Shown here piece after piece: positions 33,568 to 43,545 of a stretch of 64,000 nucleotides of DNA. The translations under genes and the position numbers were made by a program. Positions within the stretch are counted from its first letter, which is position 1, and each line of letters starts with the position of its first letter. Source of the DNA: Neoceratodus forsteri (taxonomy: Eukaryota; Chordata; Ceratodontiformes; Ceratodontidae); assembly GCA_016271365.2 (NCBI GenBank), contig JADMNL010000028.1, positions 55,508,001 to 55,572,000 of the forward strand, in the 5' to 3' direction. The notes below the pieces were generated by a model. It ran no database searches. It was not told the DNA's origin and saw only the letters and a program-made list of their open reading frames with translations.

Positions 33568-35286
33568 TAGGGCTAGATATTCAAAGAAGCAACTGAGTTG
33601 CACGTCACAACCCAAAAAATGCACCCTGGGGCAATATTCAGATAGGAAATTTGCTGAGCAATTCTGGATATGCCGTGGCAAAGATAATGTATGCGGTGCA
33701 ACCCCAGGTACATGCCCATTCATATACGGCACATCTTGATATTCTGCCGAGATGTGCGGCACATCTGCTGATACTTCTCAGAGATGTGTAGCATACACGG
33801 GCACAAAGTTACGCCTGTAAAACAGGCCTAACTGGTAGCTGCCTACAGGTGGGCTGCTGTATTGTAAGGCGCAACATAGCAGCCGCCAAATGTGGGTGTC
33901 TACCCCCCAGAACACTGTGCACAAGCATTCACCATGGGCTCTGGTAGTCTTTTGGCCCCCCACACCCGATTCCAATTCACATTACTGAACAATTATAATT
34001 TCCTTGGAAATCTAGTGGCCCCCCCCACACCTGAGACCGAGCTGCATTATTGAACAATTATACTTGCTCTGGTAGTCTTGTGCTCGTCCCTCCCACACCC
34101 AAGTCAATTACTGTCATTAAAAAATTACATTCTCCCTGGTAGTCTCATGGTCCCAACTCCCACTCCAGATTTTGAGCCCCGTTACTGAATAATTATATTT
34201 TCCCTGGGGTTCCCCCTTCCTGCCCGAAACCCTGATCCTGGAAATTAACAGTCCTCCCATCAGTGCCCTGGTAGTCCAGTGGTGCTCCCACCCACACAGG
34301 ACACCTACCCTCCACGCCCTCCCAGGTCATCAGTGGGCAGCACACTCACCTTCCAGTTCCATGGCTGTCCCTTGAATGACTGCTCACAGTATCACCTGCA
34401 TGCCCAACAGTCCACACAGTGAAGCAATGGGCTTGCAGGTGTGTACTGTCATAGTCATTAACAACTTTGTAAATTAAGTCATTCATTCACAATGTTGTGA
34501 ATGACTATTATAAAGACACGTAAGCCCATTGGTCCACAGTGTGGACCAATGAGCTTGCAGGTGATACTGTAAGACGCCATTTGGCATGCAGCCACAGAGG
34601 CATGCCAGCAGGTTTTCTGCCCGCCGATGACCTGGTGCTGGGGAGCAGGACAGGTAGGTGTCCTGTGTGGGTGGGGAGTGGGGGCACCACTAGGCAACCA
34701 GGGAAAGTATATTTTCAATAAAGGGATCAAACTCAGGTGTGGAAGGGGACCACTAGACTACCTGGGAAAATACATTTTTTCAATAACAGGATTGAACTCA
34801 GGTGTGGAGGGGGACCACTAGAGTACCAGTGAACTTTACTCTAAACAATTACGGTGATCAGGGTACAGGATTGGGAAGGGGTACTACTTCGGTACCTGGC
34901 ACAGGGACCGCATGCTATGCAGGGTGCCAGGTGCATTTTGGTTGCCAGTCTTGCACAACACATGAAAATGGAGTCATAATGACATGCTAATGGCACCATC
35001 TGCTTCTTGCATGCAAAATGGCGCCATTTGCACATGTTGGTCTGAATGTCAGGAACTTGCACCCAGCGTAACTCTGATACTCCAGCGCATTTCCGATTCT
35101 GGGTATTCATACCTGTCAGGGGGATGCACTAGTGCAATGTATTTGCGCCGTTTGCATTTTGTGATATATTCAGAAGGGAAGCGTCATGGCACATCACTTC
35201 TGAATATATCAGTTTTGTGCTCCAGGGCAACTTGATTAGTGGAGCAACCACTTCACGTCCCAGTCTAAAGTCTGAATATCCAGGCC
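33568..35286. mobile_element. 1.7-kb fold-back element with inverted termini
   Basis: The left end is 'gggctagatattcaaag' (33570-33586) and the right end is 'agtctgaatatccaggcc' (35268-35285), close inverted matches. Inside, C-rich minisatellite units (33930-34230, with 'ctctggtagtcttgtg' and 'attactgaataattata') face inverted units at 34680-34860 ('accactagactacctggg', 'caataacagg'). The central part pairs 'gcttgcaggtg' and 'agtcattcac' blocks around 34480. No transposase frame is evident; short frames are shadows. It is probably a nonautonomous DNA element, and a truncated relative starts at 24902. Confidence 0.7.
35160..35208. repeat. Short hairpin near the right end of the fold-back element
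   Basis: Perfect 14-base arms, gatatattcagaag and cttctgaatatatc, enclose a loop of about 20 bases. Sequence like 'atattcagaag' also resembles the element's own terminus, so this may be an internal copy of it. Confidence 0.85.
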
Positions 35287-36837
35287 ATACTGTCAATATC
35301 TGTACTGTGCAGCCCCATCCCAGCTGTGTGAATGTGTCTGTATTGCAAGGAATGTGTACAGGAAGGGCAGTAATCAACAGTAAAAGCCCTGTCTGTTTTG
35401 TCTGAAAACTACAGTACAATAAAAACTGCCAAAATCTGTACAATGCAACTCCATCCTTGCTGTCTGACCGCGCCTTTCTATTCCCAATCAGTTTTACTTT
35501 CTCATTCACCCACCATTGGGATGAGACTGCAGGTCCAACTTGTAAGGTCAAAGGGATTGCCTGCGCTGAAGTTGCAGCTCCATCTGCTGCTGTTGCCAAC
35601 CTGTCCCACCACTGCATTTCCATATGGATTGGGGTTGGAAGAATCTGTATGAGGGTTGAGGAGTGTAACAGTTAAACCCTAACTGGGGTGGGGGATTAAG
35701 TAAGATAACGTATTCCAGCAGATTTCTTTGGGGTGGGGAGAGGAAAATGAGATTCAGCACCAGACCCTGCATTTATAAAGATTTAACACAGAGTCAGATG
35801 ACTCTCTCAACCACTAAAATCTGTAGATTTTTCTCTGCCAGTTTATAAATGCAAGAAAATGTGACAGAATACGACACATGGCATCACTTAAACAAATCTT
35901 GGTGATAGCATACATCTATAGAACTTTCACACACCTGAAATCCTAACATGAAGGGTGGCTTGATCAGGTAATGGAACAGCAGCTGCAAGCCGTGGCACTG
36001 TGTAAGGATAGATGGAGCCAGCACAGTGAAATCCCTCCTAATTATGTGCGATAGTTGAACTAATGACAAAGAATTCAGTATTTTTCCAATATCTGGGGTT
36101 ATATGCCCTTTTATTTTATGGACTGTAGTGCTTTCCATCTGATGTTCACATGGACTAGTGAAGGTCACTGCAAAAACATGTCTGTTAAGCCATTTATCAT
36201 ATCATCATCATTTCATCAAGCAGCCAGTTAAAACTAAATCACCCCAATGCCTTTCCCCAGGCAGTTCTATCAACTGTGAATGCTCTTATCACAGAGCACT
36301 CCAAGAAAATTAAAATATCAAAAAACATGTTTGGTACAACTACATGAGGAAAGGGAGGAGGGGATTTATTCCTGACTGGCATCCTGCTGCTGCTGCATGA
36401 TGACACGATAATGATGATGATGACATCAGGTGTTACTGCAGACTGGATCTCTGACTGACAGCTACCTGGACACATTTACAAAAGGCAAAGCAGTGTCTCA
36501 GAAATATCACAGCAAGGGTTTCGCTCAGAGTTGCCCACAAGCTGCCTATTAAGTGTCCAGAGCTTGGCTAAGGTAAGATTTTAACCACTTTCAGGACAGC
36601 AATGTTCCTGCTTTTTGTTTTGATGTTTTCACTCTGGTAAATAGCTGTAGGTGGCACCAGCTCTGTCACAGCAAATCTGGGTGGCATCTGTGGAAGTCTC
36701 CAGTTTGGATATATATTTAGCTAGCCAATCAACTTTGAGTTTATTTAAGTATTTCTAGGGTTAGTTCCCTACTGCTTATCACGTATGGATACACAATTTG
36801 GTGTTAAAATGTTACATGTCAACAGCAAAAACCATAA
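35287..36837. other. No gene seen
   Basis: About 1.5 kb without a supported gene. A weak ~130-bp direct repeat ('aatatctgtac' near 35296 and 'aaaatctgtac' near 35430) lies at the left end. An ATC/ATG-rich simple stretch lies near 36410-36422. Confidence 0.4.
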
Positions 36838-36911
36838 CAAAAAACAAAACAAAAAATTTGGGAGATAAATAGTTGTCTCAAGCAGGCAGTAGATTGAGGA
36901 GGGAAACAGAC

Positions 36912-37580
36912 ATGATGCGAGTGATGCAGTACTGTGGTTGTGGAGCAGCTGTCTTCAGGGAGACATTCTGGAGGCTGCAATGCTGCCCTATCTGCAGGCT
37001 CCTCTGGGCTGAGGGAGGAGATTGCCTTTCTCTGAGCAGAGTTGGCTGTGAAGGTGGCATCCACCCCCAACCAGAGACTACCAGAAGCACAACCTGTACC
37101 TCAAAGGACGCCTAGGAAGAGAAGTGATTGGACTATGTTGGGCTCAAGGAGGGTGGGGGGGTGAAAGCACATCCCCCAACTGGTCCAGCTTAGTAACTCC
37201 TACACTGTTTTGGAGTAATGGAAAATCCCTACCCAGAAACATGAGGTTGTGGTCAGGGAGGATGGGAGTGTCCTGCAGGATGAAGCTTCAGGGAAGGGAT
37301 ACGGGGGTTCCCAGACAATGGGAACATTCTCTTGGGGGGGACTGTATTGCCCAGGAAGTGGAGATAGGGACATCTAACAGTGCAGAGAAGGAGATCAAAT
37401 GCATCTGTGGAAGCACTGCATAGAGGGATGGGAAGCGGATCCACAGGATTGCTAGGCAATAGCTAGGAGGGAGCAGCTGGATGTCATAGTCCACCTGAGG
37501 AACAATGACATGCCCAAGAGGTGTGAAGTTAGCCAGAGTTCAGGAGGTTTTAGGAAGCTGGGGGAAATGTAAAATAGCTA
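36912..37580 (+). pseudogene. LINE ORF1, copy 2
   Basis: Met at 36912 begins a frame with a CxxC-like Cys pattern (YCGCGAAVFRETFWRLQCC then PICRLL). Frameshifts follow. The SGNH serine block is damaged ('cttggggggg' near 37335). The later block reads VIVHLRNNDM (about 37480-37510), where related ORF1s have HLGTND, so the Gly-Thr pair is lost in this subfamily. The layout is otherwise that of 26004-26684. Confidence 0.65.
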
Positions 37581-38039
37581 GCATGCCCCATCTCATTCTT
37601 GGAGGTTCTACCTGTCCAGAGCACAGGGCAAGCTAGGGCACTCGACATCCATAGCTTCAACTCCTGGTTGAAGGATTGGTATGGAAGGGAGGGTTTGGGC
37701 TTCATAGGGGACTGAGGTCTGACATGGGCAGATGTGAGCTTATATAAGGAGGACAGCCTGTATCTGTCCGAGAAGGGGACTGTGATCCTTAGTGAGAACT
37801 TTACATGCTTCAGCTGTGAGCATTTAAACTGGTCAAGGGGAAGAGCCAAGGATATCAGGAGGCTTAAGAACATCCCCCTCAAGGGAACATGCAGGAATGT
37901 AAGTGACTACAGGAACAGCTGAAGCGGACAGGTACGGAAAGCAGGTGAGGAATGTATAATGAGTGATACAAAGGGGGGTGAGAGTACATAGGAAAGGAAA
38001 CCAGGGTGGGGGGAGGACACTGGAGAGGGAGAACAAGAA

Positions 38040-39871
38040 CAGAGAGAGGGCAGACTGTGAAACATGGAAAGTTATGTCAAAACGAATGCCCATAGCCTAG
38101 GAAATAAAGTTCTACACCTGTAGGCCTTGCTGGCAGATGCAGACCTTGACATAGCAGCAATAAAAGAGACGTGGTACTCTGCTAATCATGGCTGGGAACT
38201 CAGTGTACTAGGCCATGCACTGTTCAGGAGGAACAGGAGGGTAAAATAGTGGGGAGGGCCTTGTACATCAGAGATGGTATAAAGGCTACAGAGGTTCGGG
38301 GAAGACAGGGAGGCTGCGCTAATGTTAGTCACCCTGGAGCCAGGGAATAGAACAGCAATATGCACAGGGTGATCTACAGATCTCTGACAAAGGAGGAGGA
38401 AGTAGACAGAAAACTGGTGGAGAACATACATGACATGGCTGCCAAAGGTGAAATCTGGCTACTGGGGATTTCAATATGCCAGACGTAATTTGGCACCCAG
38501 GTAGCTGTTTCAGCCAGAAGCACAGCCATCCTTGAATCCCTGCAGGTGGTTGGACAGGCAGCTGGTGCATGATGCAACCAGGGACAAGTTGATTCTTGAC
38601 CTGGTATGGACCAATAGGAAAAGAGCCGAAGAAATGCAGGTAGAAGGGCAGATTAGGTCCAGTGGCCACCACATGGTGTGGTTCAGCATGGAGGCATGGT
38701 CTCATTTAAGCCGCACAAGGCAAGAGTATTAGATTTCAAGAGGGCAGATTTCACTGAAATATGCAGATGTATACAGTACAAGCAGTCCTGGGGAAGGTAG
38801 GCGTAATAGAGGGGATGCAGGAACAATGGAAGAAACTGAAAGTAGCCACAGTGGAGATAACAAACCAATGCATTAGGATATCGGCCAAAGGGAAAAGAAG
38901 AAGGAAACTACTATGGTTCTTCAAAGAGGTGAGTGACAAAGTCAAGGCTAAAAGGCTGAGTTTCAGGCAATATAAGGGGAGCCAAAGGGAGGAGGTCAGG
39001 GACCTGTACCATGAGTGTCTGAGGAAAGCAGGGAAGGCTGTTAGGAGAGTGATGGTGCAGACAGAAGATTTTTTAGCATGGTCTGTAAACTAAGGGGATA
39101 AGGCATTTTATAGGTTCATCAGTGAAAAAAGAAACGAGATTGTGAGGCGCAAAGAGGAGAAGGGAGAGTGTAAGGAGGGAGATCTGGACAAGGCAAAAAT
39201 ACAGAACAAATACTTCTGCTCAGTATTCACTAAGGAGGGGGAGGCTGAAGGACCATAGCTGGTTATAGAGGCAATGGGAGGGGGGCCGTGGACACCTGTC
39301 CATTCACAGTGGAGTGAGTTCTGGAGATACTCACAAATCTGAAGGTGGTTAAGACCATGGGGCCAGACGACATCCACCTGAGCTGAGAAGGGAACTAGCA
39401 GCACCACTGGCAGCCCTGTTCACAGAGTCACTCAACACGGGTGTGGATCCAAAGGACTGGAGGAGGGCTTATGTAGTCCCACTGCACAAAAGCGGCAGTA
39501 GGGAGGAGGTGGGGAACTACAGGCCAGTCAGCCTCAGCTCAGTGGTGGGAAAGATCACGGAGACACTGCTGAAAGATAGGACAGTGGCACATCTGGAATC
39601 CAGCAATGCTCAGGATGTGAGGCAACTTGGATTCACAGCAGGAATGTCATTTCAAAGGAATCTAATAAATTTTTTTGATTGAGTGACCGGCAGGGTACCA
39701 CAGGGATCAGTACTAGGACCAGCCCCTCACAATTTCTTCATTAGTGGCATTGCAGAGGGGCTGGAAGGAAAGATCTGCCTATTTGCAGATGACTCCAAGA
39801 TCTGTAACAAAGTGAATACTGCAGAAGGGGTGCAGAAAATGGAGAGGGGCCTGGAGAGGCTTGAAAGATAG
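38040..39871 (+). pseudogene. LINE ORF2, copy 2, with RT palm deletion
   Basis: Endonuclease pieces include GDFNMPDV-like sequence near 38465 and SGHHMVWFSMEAW (38660-38698). The linker KLLWFFKEVSDKVKAKR lies at about 38905-38955. The RT begins at 39443: DPKDWRRAYVVPLHKSGSRE, then NYRPVSLSSVVGKITETLL. After NLINFFD (39660-39682) the frame jumps to GRVPQGSVLGPAPHNFFISG and motif C LFADDSKICNKV (39778-39813). About 70 residues present in copy 1, including motif A with its catalytic aspartate, are missing. This copy is therefore dead in addition to lacking the RT C-terminus. Confidence 0.8.
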
Positions 39872-39949
39872 TCAGAGATGTGGCAATATTGGCAGAGATG
39901 TGTCAATATTGAGGCCCCTGTGTAATAAAGTCATGAGCTGGCTTACCTG

Positions 39950-41619
39950 TGTAACCCCCAAGGGGCGCTATCCTAAGGGCTACTACCCTGCCTGCCCTTA
40001 CTGTAGCAGGGTGAGGGCCCAGATCCATTGGCGGGTGCCTCCACCCAGAGGTTGGGGTTTGGACAGCCAAGGTTGACTCGGTCACAGCCCTCTGGATTGC
40101 TGCAACCCCTTTCTTTCCACTAATGGCCCACACAGTTCAATTTCAGTGGTACTTACCATATACACTTACCCCCGCTCAAACCAGTCAGCTCACCCGGGAT
40201 CCCTGGAAAGTAAGGTACAGTTACACCACATTCACTAGGCAACATTTCACCATTAATACACAGACTAGCTAGTGTACTTTTGCAAAACAAGCAATCTGAT
40301 TTATTTGAGGAGGGATAACAAGGACCGGGGAAATCAGGTTGATTAGCTTACCACTACAGTATATGAAAATCTACCTATGGCTCTGGGCACAGGCCTATTA
40401 ATTACTGTCTATGGGTACCCAAGCCCTAATGGCTAGTTCCTCGATGCAGCTGGTTGGGGCCCTGACACAAGCGAGCATTTAATTCCTGAGCAGATGAGAT
40501 GGAGCCAGAAAGCTCAATTAGTGCAGTCAACAATACAACAAAACCATTTTTGCATTTGTTTATAAGCTTTAACAGGAGCTACCTGATCTAGTACTCACAA
40601 CTCCAGCAGAGAACCACTCTTTCACCACTGCAGGGCTGAACCTAAGCTTCAATGGCCTCCTCACACATTTATATGGAAACAACAGAGGGTACATACCAGG
40701 CAGCTGCTTCCAGGACCCGAACAAACTCACAGCTATTCGTATGCTTCACTGCAGCTTCAATGTCCTGACAGACCGAGTGCGATTCAGCAGATTCTCCAGT
40801 CCTCTTCAGGTGAAGCCTGGTAGGTAGCTGTGCTTGTACACAGCCTTCTCTGACTGCAAGCCTGTGGATTTAATCCGTAGGGTGCTGGCAATACAAACGG
40901 CCGCCTCAAGCCTTTCACGCGCTTCCCGCATGAACACTCAACGGTGCAGGAACTCAGAGCTCCCTTCTCCTTCACAGTCACAACACATCTGCCCCTAACA
41001 GCATGGGGCAATCCTTACAGCTCGGGTGCTACCCGATTCCACTGGCTGGTTAGAAATGCCAGTCACTTAGTCTGGCCCTCAGTGGTGCAAAAAAGCGCCA
41101 TGGCCCATAATGCCACTTCCAAAAACTACAAACGGTGTCCCCATTGGTCAGCTGGCTCCAGCCAAAGTCCTGATTCTGGGTTGGTCACCTTCACTCCATT
41201 TCCAGTGCCCCTTAACTACTGTTGGACCCCCTTCCACACAGTCCGGGTCCAATATGGAGGGGCACAACACAAAGTCCCAGCTGCAATAAAGAGAGGTTAG
41301 ACAAACTTCAATTTAACCAATACTATACGGGTTTCTAAAGGGAACAACTACATCTTTCAGATGGGCTCCCTTAGTGCTCCTAGCGACTAAAGAAATGGAG
41401 CGATCAGACAGCAGTCCAGGGGGGAATTCGAGAAGAGAAACCCCAGTCCTCTATTTGAACCACTAAAGCCTGTGAACAGGCAGCTCTTAAAGAGACGGTA
41501 CTGGAGGCTTTAAAAGCACTCACAACTCCTACATTTAGCGGACTTACGCTTAACACCAGCCAGGCATGGAGCATTTAAGCAAGCCCGAAGCTTTAGAACC
41601 CCCATTTGTGGGGGTTACA
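39950..41619 (-). mobile_element. LTR-like element, copy 2 (1670 bp, probable solo LTR)
   Basis: The plus strand starts TGTAACCCCC (39950-39959) and ends GGGGGTTACA (41610-41619), a perfect 10-base inverted pair with TG...CA ends. The tetramer CCTG flanks both sides (39946-39949, 41620-41623). The paralogous sequence at 29255-29275 is uninterrupted with one CCTG, so the empty site is present in this window. On the minus strand a TATA-like catataaat precedes a polyadenylation signal (AATAAA, complement at 40300-40305) about 350 bases from the end, matching U3-R-U5 order. A DNA transposon with a 4-bp duplication is the alternative. Frames inside (for example 40944-41300) are not supported as genes. 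Confidence 0.75.
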
Positions 41620-42137
41620 CCTGATCATCTGATTTCAGACCTATATTCTGTAAAACAACAAACTGGGCACAAAGAATTTGCCTTACTGGACACACACAAA
41701 AACTATTACTGCGTCACTATATTGTCATTACAGTGCAGAGCAACAGTTGCATCAGGTCGAGGATCAGAAACTCAATGTTTTGTGCATGTGTGTGCACTTT
41801 GTGAAGATATATATTCCAGCAAGTTTCCTGAATTAACTGGTAGGATCACAAGGCTTAAAGCATAATATGTTCTGTCAGAATGAAGTTTCAGTTTTGTTAT
41901 CTTCCGACGCTTTCATAGCTGTAGCCTATGAGAGCATGGGGGGTGATTTGGGGCTACTGGGGAGGAGTAAGGATTTCATGTAATGTGATTAGACCATTTT
42001 GGAAATACTTTATTGTCCAAAATGATGCTGTTATTGTTTATGTCTTTCATGTAATACGATTAGACCATTTTTGTGCTGTTATTGTTTATGTCTTTCATGT
42101 AACGGAACAAAACTCCGAAAAGTGTTAAAGTAATTTT

Positions 42138-42735
42138 ATGTTTGCTTGCATGCATGTGCAAGAAACATAGTGCCATCATCCAAGTTTTCGAGCTGTGTCA
42201 CCCTCTTCCAATTCAGTCAGTGTTGGCAGGTGCCTCTGTCCGCCAATGCATGCTGGAGCTGTCTATGACAAGCTCCAAAATGCAGTGGCATACAGTTGAA
42301 AGGAGGAGCTATGCTTCAGTGAGCAGTGATAAGATATCGCCTGCTCATGCACAGCTCCCCCTACACACACACACACACACACACACAAGCACGCATACTG
42401 CGTGCTGACCCCCCGACGCACACAATCTATAGCCGACGGGGGTGCCCAATCCCCCATTGGCTGTGCTGCACTTCCCCACCCCAAAACCTTCCAAATGCCA
42501 CGCTGGGTGCCCACCCCAGCATGGCAAGTTATCTTATAGCCGACGGGGGTGCCCAATCCTCCGTCGGCTCCAATCTCCTCCCCGAAAGTACTGGGTGCCA
42601 CGCTGGGAGCCCACCCCAGCGTGGCAACTGATGCTATGGCCGACGGGGGTGCCCAATCCCCCATTGGCTTCACGCCCCCCAGCCATCCTTGTGCCATGCT
42701 GGGAGCCCACCCCACCATGGCAAACGCCCCGCATC
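42138..42735 (+). mobile_element. Composite hairpin element, head plus hairpin array
   Basis: The head starts 'tgtttgcttgcatgcatgtg' (42140-42159), followed by the conserved block around 'ctccaaaatgcagtggcata' and a (CA)n run at 42362-42388. Then come three units of ~100 bp. Each has a hairpin of the type gccgacgggggtgcccaatc... (42432, 42538, 42638) and one of the type tgccacgctggg...agcgtggca (42497, 42597, 42692). The linker and satellite tail found at 61.5-63.4 kb are absent; the array runs into the 5' monomers of the next LINE. The 151- and 137-codon frames through this GC-rich array are artefacts. Confidence 0.8.
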
Positions 42736-43545
42736 GGGAAGCTGCCTGCCCTTGAACGGGCTGCTTCAGCTACCCACAGTCAGCCAGCACCCAACCAGCC
42801 ACTGGCTGAGACCAGGATGTCCGCCTGCGGCTCCTTGGAAGCCGCCTGCCCTTGAACGGGGCTGCTCCAGCTCCCTGACGGTCGGCCGGCACCCAGCCAG
42901 CAACTGATGCCCACCTGCAGTTCCTGGGAAGGTACGGCGAAAGCACAGCCAATTGCAAAATGAGCGCTTCCAGCAAACCCGCTCTGATTGGCCAGGACTT
43001 TTCCCCTGCTTTTGCCACCTGGATCTTTTTACAAATAGATTTTAGATAGAACTAAGCACATTTCAAGTGTCTAATAGAAGTTTTTTAACTGTATTAGCTG
43101 GATTGTAATTTCTACTACTGTTTTAAAGTGCTTACATATCTTCTGTTTCCTTGCTCCTGAACCCCCCCATCCAAGCATTCTGCCTTGCGTCGAAAAGTCT
43201 AACTCTCCTTTGTCTTGCTAAACTGCTCAATCTAAATCTATCCTACCCGTATGCTATTTAAACCCTGCTATTTTTTTTCTCACCAGCTGCCTACCCCTGA
43301 ACGGGGCTGCTTCAGCTCCCCCACGGTCAGCCAGCACCCATCCAGCCACCGACCGAGACCAGGACACCCAACTGCAGCTCCTTGGAAGGTACGGCGACAT
43401 CTCAGTCAATCGGAACACGGGCACTTCCAGCAAACCCGCTCTGACTGGCCAGGACTTTTCCCCTGCTTTTGCCACCTGGCACTTTTTAAAATAGATTTTA
43501 GGTAGAACTAAGCACATTTCAAGTGTCTAATAGAATTTTTTTTTT
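42736..43545 (+). repeat. Tandem 5' monomers upstream of an L2-like LINE
   Basis: Similar blocks recur: 'ctgcctgcccttgaacgggc' (42731), 'gcctgcccttgaacggggct' (42843) and 'gcctacccctgaacggggct' (43287). Each of the last two is followed by 'cagcaaacccgctctga' (42972, 43431; spacing 459) and 'gatagaactaagcacatttc' or its variant. This gives one partial and two longer units of roughly 450 bp. Their position just before a LINE resembles the tandem promoter monomers of some LINEs. Promoter activity is inferred from position only. Confidence 0.65.

Larger units (their letters stand above)
36838..42137 (+). mobile_element. Chimeric CR1-like LINE, copy 2, interrupted by an LTR-like element
   Basis: This copy has the same order as copy 1: A-rich leader, ORF1 from 36912, ORF2 endonuclease (about 38040-38730), linker and RT (38761-39870), then the shared foreign 3' segment (39907-42137). 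Similarity to copy 1 begins only at the leader and stops at the end of the 3' segment; flanks differ. That argues for two separate insertions of one chimeric family over a simple segmental duplication. The 1670-bp element at 39950-41619 sits inside the 3' segment and must be younger. An internal deletion removes RT motif A. Confidence 0.8.

Noticed and set aside
42138..42735. A CRISPR array
   Set aside because: The repeats are long, imperfect and contiguous hairpin units without unique spacers of constant length, and the surrounding genome is vertebrate-like.
42263..43018. Frames of 82-151 codons in the GC-rich block as genes
   Set aside because: They are overlapping frames on both strands through tandem hairpins and LINE 5' monomers, with no domain signal.
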